Source: an uncultured Bryobacteraceae bacterium
Lineage (GTDB): Bacteria; Acidobacteriota; Terriglobia; Bryobacterales; Bryobacteraceae
Direction: 5' to 3'
Length of the DNA: 34,896 bases
Assembly: GCA_955652915.1 (NCBI GenBank)
Contig: CATPCJ010000003.1
Location: forward strand, 1 to 34,896
Position numbers and translations under genes: made by a program. The stretch's first letter is position 1; the number at the start of each line of letters is the position of its first letter. Positions 31,440 to 34,896 of the stretch are shown here, piece by piece. The notes under the pieces are model-generated. The model ran no database searches and was not told the DNA's origin. It worked only from the letters and a program-made list of their open reading frames with translations.

Positions 31440-32830
31440 ATGTTTTTCGTCCTTGTTTGTTCTACTAAAGATGTTTCGTCCAATTGCGCCTTCCAAGCGG
31501 CTTGTTGCCGTTGATTCGATTGGTTCTGACCTTGCCGTTGCTGTTGGCTCGAGCCGCCGGACTGCTGCTGGTTTTGTTGATAGCTCTGCCGATTGCCCTG
31601 GCTGGAAGGCTCGAGCGCAACGGCCCCCTCTCCATGACGGCCCGACGTGGGAATCCAAGCTTCCGCCTTGAACCCCTTATTCTCTAGACGCCCGACCAAT
31701 TCGGTCAGGTCGGTTTGCATCGACTTGGCCAGAGCATGATCGCCCGTCCGAACCGCAATTTGCATTTTTCCCGCCCGGTCCGTCAACAAAAGATCTACCT
31801 TGGTGGAATCGGGACCAGTTAACTTCAACGAGATCTGTCTAGCTGGTTGTGGCTGAGGCGCGGGATTAATTTCAGGGCCGGAGGCGACTTTCCTTGAATC
31901 GTTCGGGTGTGTTTCGGCTCGACTGGCCTGTGGCTCGGCAGTCCGGGAGCTCTCGAATTGCCTTGTGGACATTTCACCGGTACCTGAATTTGCCGGCAAG
32001 GGGCCGTCGTTGCGGGCCACCGTCGCCCGGTTCTGCTTCGGAGCGGGGGGTTGAGCTGAATCCCTTTGTTCTTTCTCGTCACTGCCCGAACTATTCCCGC
32101 CAGTGCCATGTGGCTGTGCCGTCGGAGGTGTCGCCTTTTCCAAGGGCCGCGCGGTGAAGGCTTCCGTGCGGATCGGCTGCGGCAAATCTCGCTGGATGGT
32201 GCCGTTGCCGGCCGTAGGAATCTCGGCTATTTCCTGTTGTGGCGACGTAGAGGGAGAGGCCACGCCACCAGAACTGAGCTCCGGAGCCGACTGAGTAATA
32301 TGCAAGGCGTCTGCTGCCGGAGACGGATCGGCCGGGAGCGGGTCGGAAGCCACCCGTCCGCCATCTTCGGTTGGCGGCTGGTTTTTCGTCAGATGAAGGC
32401 CAAACGCAATGTCAGGCGTAAGAGCACGTGGGCCACTCGTTCCTTGATAAGGCATGCCACGCGGCGCGGTTGTCTTGCTTTCGTCCGGCGCAGGACCGGA
32501 TCGCTTGTCCTCGTTGGTTCGGTCCCCCAAGTCATTACTCTGTGCAGCGATTGGCGTGAATCGCGGCGTCTCGAGAATAATTGCTTGACCGGCAGGTGCA
32601 GTAGATTGTTTCTCGCTCTTGGCTTCCCTGCTCCTGTTGTTGATCACCAGCGGTGCGAATGGAAGTGGGGCCGGATTCTTATGAATGAATGCACTCAGCA
32701 GCGATCGGAAGCCGTGGAGTTCGCCACCAGCGAAAGGGGAGACCGGTGTTGACGTTGAAACGGCAAGCCTCACCGGAAGTTTGATAGGCGGCTGGGTTGT
32801 CTGAGGGACCGCAAGGCCAGTGACGTTCAC
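31436..32830 (-). CDS. fliK: Flagellar hook-length control protein FliK
   Basis: A 464-residue protein, the first gene of the leftward operon. The N-terminal three quarters are proline-, serine- and threonine-rich and of low complexity, as in FliK rulers. The C-terminal substrate-switching domain spans about 325-400 (I-S-L-K-L-T-G-P-D-S-T-K-V-D-L-L-L, then M-Q-I-A-V-R-T-G-D-H-A-L-A and L-E-N-K-G-F-K-A-E-A-W). A glutamine-rich tail follows. It measures hook length and triggers FlhB. The start appears to be a GTG at 32830 without a clear Shine-Dalgarno sequence, so the exact N-terminus is uncertain. Confidence 0.85.
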   Translation of the reverse strand: MNVTGLAVPQTTQPPIKLPVRLAVSTSTPVSPFAGGELHGFRSLLSAFIHKNPAPLPFAPLVINNRSREAKSEKQSTAPAGQAIILETPRFTPIAAQSNDLGDRTNEDKRSGPAPDESKTTAPRGMPYQGTSGPRALTPDIAFGLHLTKNQPPTEDGGRVASDPLPADPSPAADALHITQSAPELSSGGVASPSTSPQQEIAEIPTAGNGTIQRDLPQPIRTEAFTARPLEKATPPTAQPHGTGGNSSGSDEKEQRDSAQPPAPKQNRATVARNDGPLPANSGTGEMSTRQFESSRTAEPQASRAETHPNDSRKVASGPEINPAPQPQPARQISLKLTGPDSTKVDLLLTDRAGKMQIAVRTGDHALAKSMQTDLTELVGRLENKGFKAEAWIPTSGRHGEGAVALEPSSQGNRQSYQQNQQQSGGSSQQQRQGQNQSNQRQQAAWKAQLDETSLVEQTRTKNI

Positions 32831-32910
32831 GCAGACAGCTAAGGCATGTGACGGGCCGTTACGGGCCTGCTGATTCTCATGCGGTTATCGATTTCACCGG
32901 CGATATAAAA

Positions 32911-32927
32911 TTGGCACGAATCCCGTT
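32911..32927 (+). promoter_or_regulatory. Sigma-54-like promoter upstream of flgF
   Basis: TTGGCACGAATCCCGTT fits the -24/-12 sigma-54 pattern (GG, then ten bases, then GT where GC is usual). It lies in the 222-bp divergent spacer and points toward flgF, about 125 bases ahead. With one key base off consensus it is only a candidate. An NtrC-type activator is encoded in this window. Confidence 0.35.
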
Positions 32928-33052
32928 CTGACACTTTTTTGTCGCGGTAGATTCGTCCCACAATGAACTTATCGGTCGATTCCCTATCACTACGTGAGCA
33001 TTCGCGCGCGGCCACCGAATTGCATTGAACTCCCGCGATAGCGACATATCTT

Positions 33053-33796
33053 ATGGACGCACTCACAACTTCAGCGGCAAGCGGAATGCGGTCGCGAATG
33101 GAAAGCTTGGACCTGTTGGCGAACAACATCGCCAACTCCTCGGCGCCGGGCTTCAAGGCCGATCGCGAATTTTTTGGCTTATATCTTTCCCAGGAGGCCG
33201 CCGAATCGCCTGCGGGCACTAATCCTCCCACGCTGCCGGTGATCGAACGGAACTGGACTGATTTCGCGCAAGGGTCAATGACTCCGACAGGCGGCCCCCT
33301 TGATCTCGCCCTGAACGGCAAAGGATTCTTCATTGCCAATTCGCCCTCAGGTCCTCTCTTTACTAGAGACGGCAGCTTTAGATTCTCCAAAGATGGCCAA
33401 CTCGAAACGCTCGACGGTTATTCGATCCAAGGCACTGACGGAAATCCGATCGCTCTGGATAGCTCGAAGTCGGTCGAGATCGGCCCCGACGGCATGGTTC
33501 GGCAGGGCGGGCAGGATGCCGGGCAGATTGCGATTGTCGATTTTCAAGATCCCACGGCGCTGACCAAGCGTGGAAATAACTATTTTCGCTTGGATGTCTC
33601 CGGCGTTAAGCCTACGCCCGCGACGAACGCACAAATTCAGCAAGGCAAGTTGGAGGCAGCCAATTTTCAGCCGGCCGAGTCAGCGGCGCGATTGGTGAAT
33701 GTGATGCGCCAGTTCGAAACCTTGCAGAAGGCCATGTCCATTGGCATTGAAATGAATAAGCGGGCAATGGATGAAGTCGCCCGGGTAACGCAATGA
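33053..33796 (+). CDS. flgF: Flagellar proximal rod protein FlgF
   Basis: A 247-residue rod protein. The N-terminus has M-E-S-L-D-L-L-A-N-N-I-A-N-S-S-A-P-G-F-K-A, the rod/hook family motif. The middle contains G-K-G-F-F-I-A-N-S and F-T-R-D-G-S-F-R-F, and the C-terminus ends with a D0 helix (A-A-R-L-V-N-V-M-R-Q-F-E-T-L-Q-K-A-M). It starts at ATG 33053 without a clear ribosome binding site and is divergent from fliK. flgG follows after 16 bp. Confidence 0.93.
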   Translation: MDALTTSAASGMRSRMESLDLLANNIANSSAPGFKADREFFGLYLSQEAAESPAGTNPPTLPVIERNWTDFAQGSMTPTGGPLDLALNGKGFFIANSPSGPLFTRDGSFRFSKDGQLETLDGYSIQGTDGNPIALDSSKSVEIGPDGMVRQGGQDAGQIAIVDFQDPTALTKRGNNYFRLDVSGVKPTPATNAQIQQGKLEAANFQPAESAARLVNVMRQFETLQKAMSIGIEMNKRAMDEVARVTQ

Positions 33797-33812
33797 TTCT
33801 TGGGAGCACCAA

Positions 33813-34604
33813 ATGATCCGAGCTCTTTATAGCGCTGCCAGCGGCATGAGCGCGCAGCAAATGAACATCGACACCATCGCGCATAACCTGGCCAACGCGA
33901 ATACCAACGGTTTCAAAATGCGGCGGACGCAGTTCCAGGATCTGCTGTATCAGAGTTTCATTCAGCCCGGAGCAGCCGCTGGATCGCAAACCGTTGTGCC
34001 GAGCGGATTGCAAATCGGTCTCGGAACGCGTCCGGCATCCAACGAAATCATATTTACACAGGGCAACTTCCAGCAGACCGGCAATCCGCTCGACATTGTC
34101 ATTCAGGGCAAAGGTTTCTTCCAGGTGCGTCGCCCCACGGGCGAATTGGCCTACACGCGCGACGGCGGCTTCCAACTCGACCGCGACGGCAATGTCGTGA
34201 CGGCGAATGGCGATCCCATAGAACCGCAGATTACGATTCCCGCTCAATCGCAGAGCGTCACCATCGCCGGCGATGGCACTGTCAGCTATACCCAACCGGG
34301 TCAGTCGGCGGGGCAAGTGGCGGGACAAATCCAATTGGCGAACTTTGCGAATCCAGCCGGATTGAACAGCATCGGACAAAACCTCTTTACTCAAACGGAC
34401 GCTTCCGGCGATCCCACCGTGGGCAATCCGGGCGGGCAGGAAGGACTCGGAGCGCTGATGCAAGGTTATGTCGAGGGTTCCAACGTGAGCATCGTGGAAG
34501 AGTTTATCAACATGATCGTCAGCCAGCGCGCCTATGAGGCGAGCTCGAAAGTTGTGAAGGCCGCCGACGAAATGTACCAGCAAGCAAATAACTTAAAACA
34601 ATGA
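33813..34604 (+). CDS. flgG: Flagellar distal rod protein FlgG
   Basis: A 263-residue distal rod protein with Y-S-A-A-S-G-M-S-A-Q-Q-M-N-I-D-T-I-A-H-N-L-A-N-A and T-N-G-F-K at the N-terminus, G-K-G-F-F-Q-V and Y-T-R-D-G-G-F in the middle and a canonical end (N-V-S-I-V-E-E-F-I-N-M-I-V-S-Q-R-A-Y-E). GGGAG precedes the ATG. The length is that of typical FlgG. The stop overlaps the flgA start (ATGA). Confidence 0.97.
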   Translation: MIRALYSAASGMSAQQMNIDTIAHNLANANTNGFKMRRTQFQDLLYQSFIQPGAAAGSQTVVPSGLQIGLGTRPASNEIIFTQGNFQQTGNPLDIVIQGKGFFQVRRPTGELAYTRDGGFQLDRDGNVVTANGDPIEPQITIPAQSQSVTIAGDGTVSYTQPGQSAGQVAGQIQLANFANPAGLNSIGQNLFTQTDASGDPTVGNPGGQEGLGALMQGYVEGSNVSIVEEFINMIVSQRAYEASSKVVKAADEMYQQANNLKQ

Positions 34605-34896
34605 GAACACTTTTGGCTCTCCTATTCGCGACTCTGGCCGCGCGCGCCACTTGTATCTCCGTACCTTCAGACCGGATTGTGGTACGCGACCTCGCCGGCG
34701 CCGTCCCTATCTTTCAAGGACTCGATCCTGAAACGCAGGTTGGTTTCGCTCCCATGCAGGGGACACAAAGAATTCTGGCGGGCCGCGAGCTCATTCTTCT
34801 CGCGCAGCGGCACGGTGCCGTGATGAGCCCCGGCTCAGTCCTTCCAGACGTGTGTGTCCAACGGGAAGCCCACGTCATTTCGAGAGATGAGCTGAA
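34601..34896 (+). CDS. flgA: FlgA, P-ring assembly chaperone (3'-truncated by the window)
   Basis: The first 98 residues are visible, running off the window end. A signal peptide (M-R-T-L-L-A-L-L-F-A-T-L-A-A-R-A) is followed by a FlgA/SAF-like segment (V-P-S-D-R-I-V-V-R-D-L-A-G, then R-I-L-A-G-R-E-L-I-L-L-A-Q-R-H-G). FlgA helps FlgI form the P ring in the periplasm, which fits a diderm organism. It overlaps flgG by 4 bp, the common flgF-flgG-flgA order. Confidence 0.8.
   Translation, partial: MRTLLALLFATLAARATCISVPSDRIVVRDLAGAVPIFQGLDPETQVGFAPMQGTQRILAGRELILLAQRHGAVMSPGSVLPDVCVQREAHVISRDEL

Noticed and set aside
32960-33000. A sigma-28 promoter on the minus strand (ACCGATAA-like -10)
   Set aside because: No matching TAAAGTTT-type -35 at the required spacing.
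1-34896. CRISPR arrays, rRNA genes, intact insertion sequences or riboswitches
   Set aside because: No regularly spaced direct repeats, rRNA signatures, transposase genes or known aptamer motifs were seen.

Overview
The window reads as chromosomal DNA of a GC-rich Acidobacteriota, most like the Bryobacterales/Solibacter group. The reasons are the paired DUF1549/DUF1501 secreted proteins, the ECF sigma/anti-sigma/DUF4097/PDZ cassette, the flagellar gene order and several interspersed palindromic repeats with Solibacter-like sequence. No species can be named from sequence alone.

Layout. (1) 1-2820 is accessory. It holds a 5'-truncated gene with a possible nuclease-like core and a zinc ribbon, then an AbiEi/AbiEii type IV toxin-antitoxin pair with a perfect inverted repeat ending at the antitoxin start codon. 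It closes with the 5' part of a tRNA-Val(CAC) gene whose 3' part is missing. (2) 2846-9592 is housekeeping and secreted metabolism: an exported amidohydrolase, a DUF2934 protein, the DUF1549/DUF1553-DUF1501 pair, a hemerythrin and a BaiN-type flavoprotein. A 105-bp three-hairpin palindromic element (9619-9723) follows. (3) 9774-12364 encodes an NtrB/NtrC-type two-component system. (4) 12666-15302 is a decayed conflict-type operon: a broken nSTAND1-like NTPase gene followed 5 bp later by an apparently intact SLOG-like plus four-TM gene. (5) 15304-16986 is an S1 protein with six S1 domains. (6) 17086-20969 is an ECF sigma factor, a zinc-finger anti-sigma fused to HEAT repeats, a DUF4097 protein and a double-PDZ protein, with a 232-bp element bounded by 16-bp inverted repeats in the middle. 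(7) 20970-34896 is flagellar. A leftward operon runs fliK-flgD-flgE-fliN-fliO-fliP-fliQ-fliR-flhB-flhA-flhF-fliA-fliN-like-TM/HTH protein, and a divergent rightward operon runs flgF-flgG-flgA. Many neighbours overlap by ATGA.

The flagellar genes supply the export gate (FliOPQR, FlhAB), rod/hook parts and their length control and scaffold (FlgEFG, FlgD, FliK), the C-ring (FliN), placement (FlhF) and the late sigma factor (FliA). The ECF cassette looks like an envelope-stress module. The most unusual content is the SLOG-TM/nSTAND1 remnant operon, the truncated tRNA at the edge of the AbiE segment, and the repeat elements, one of which appears to encode the tail of FliO. All calls come from reading the sequence; no database search was run.
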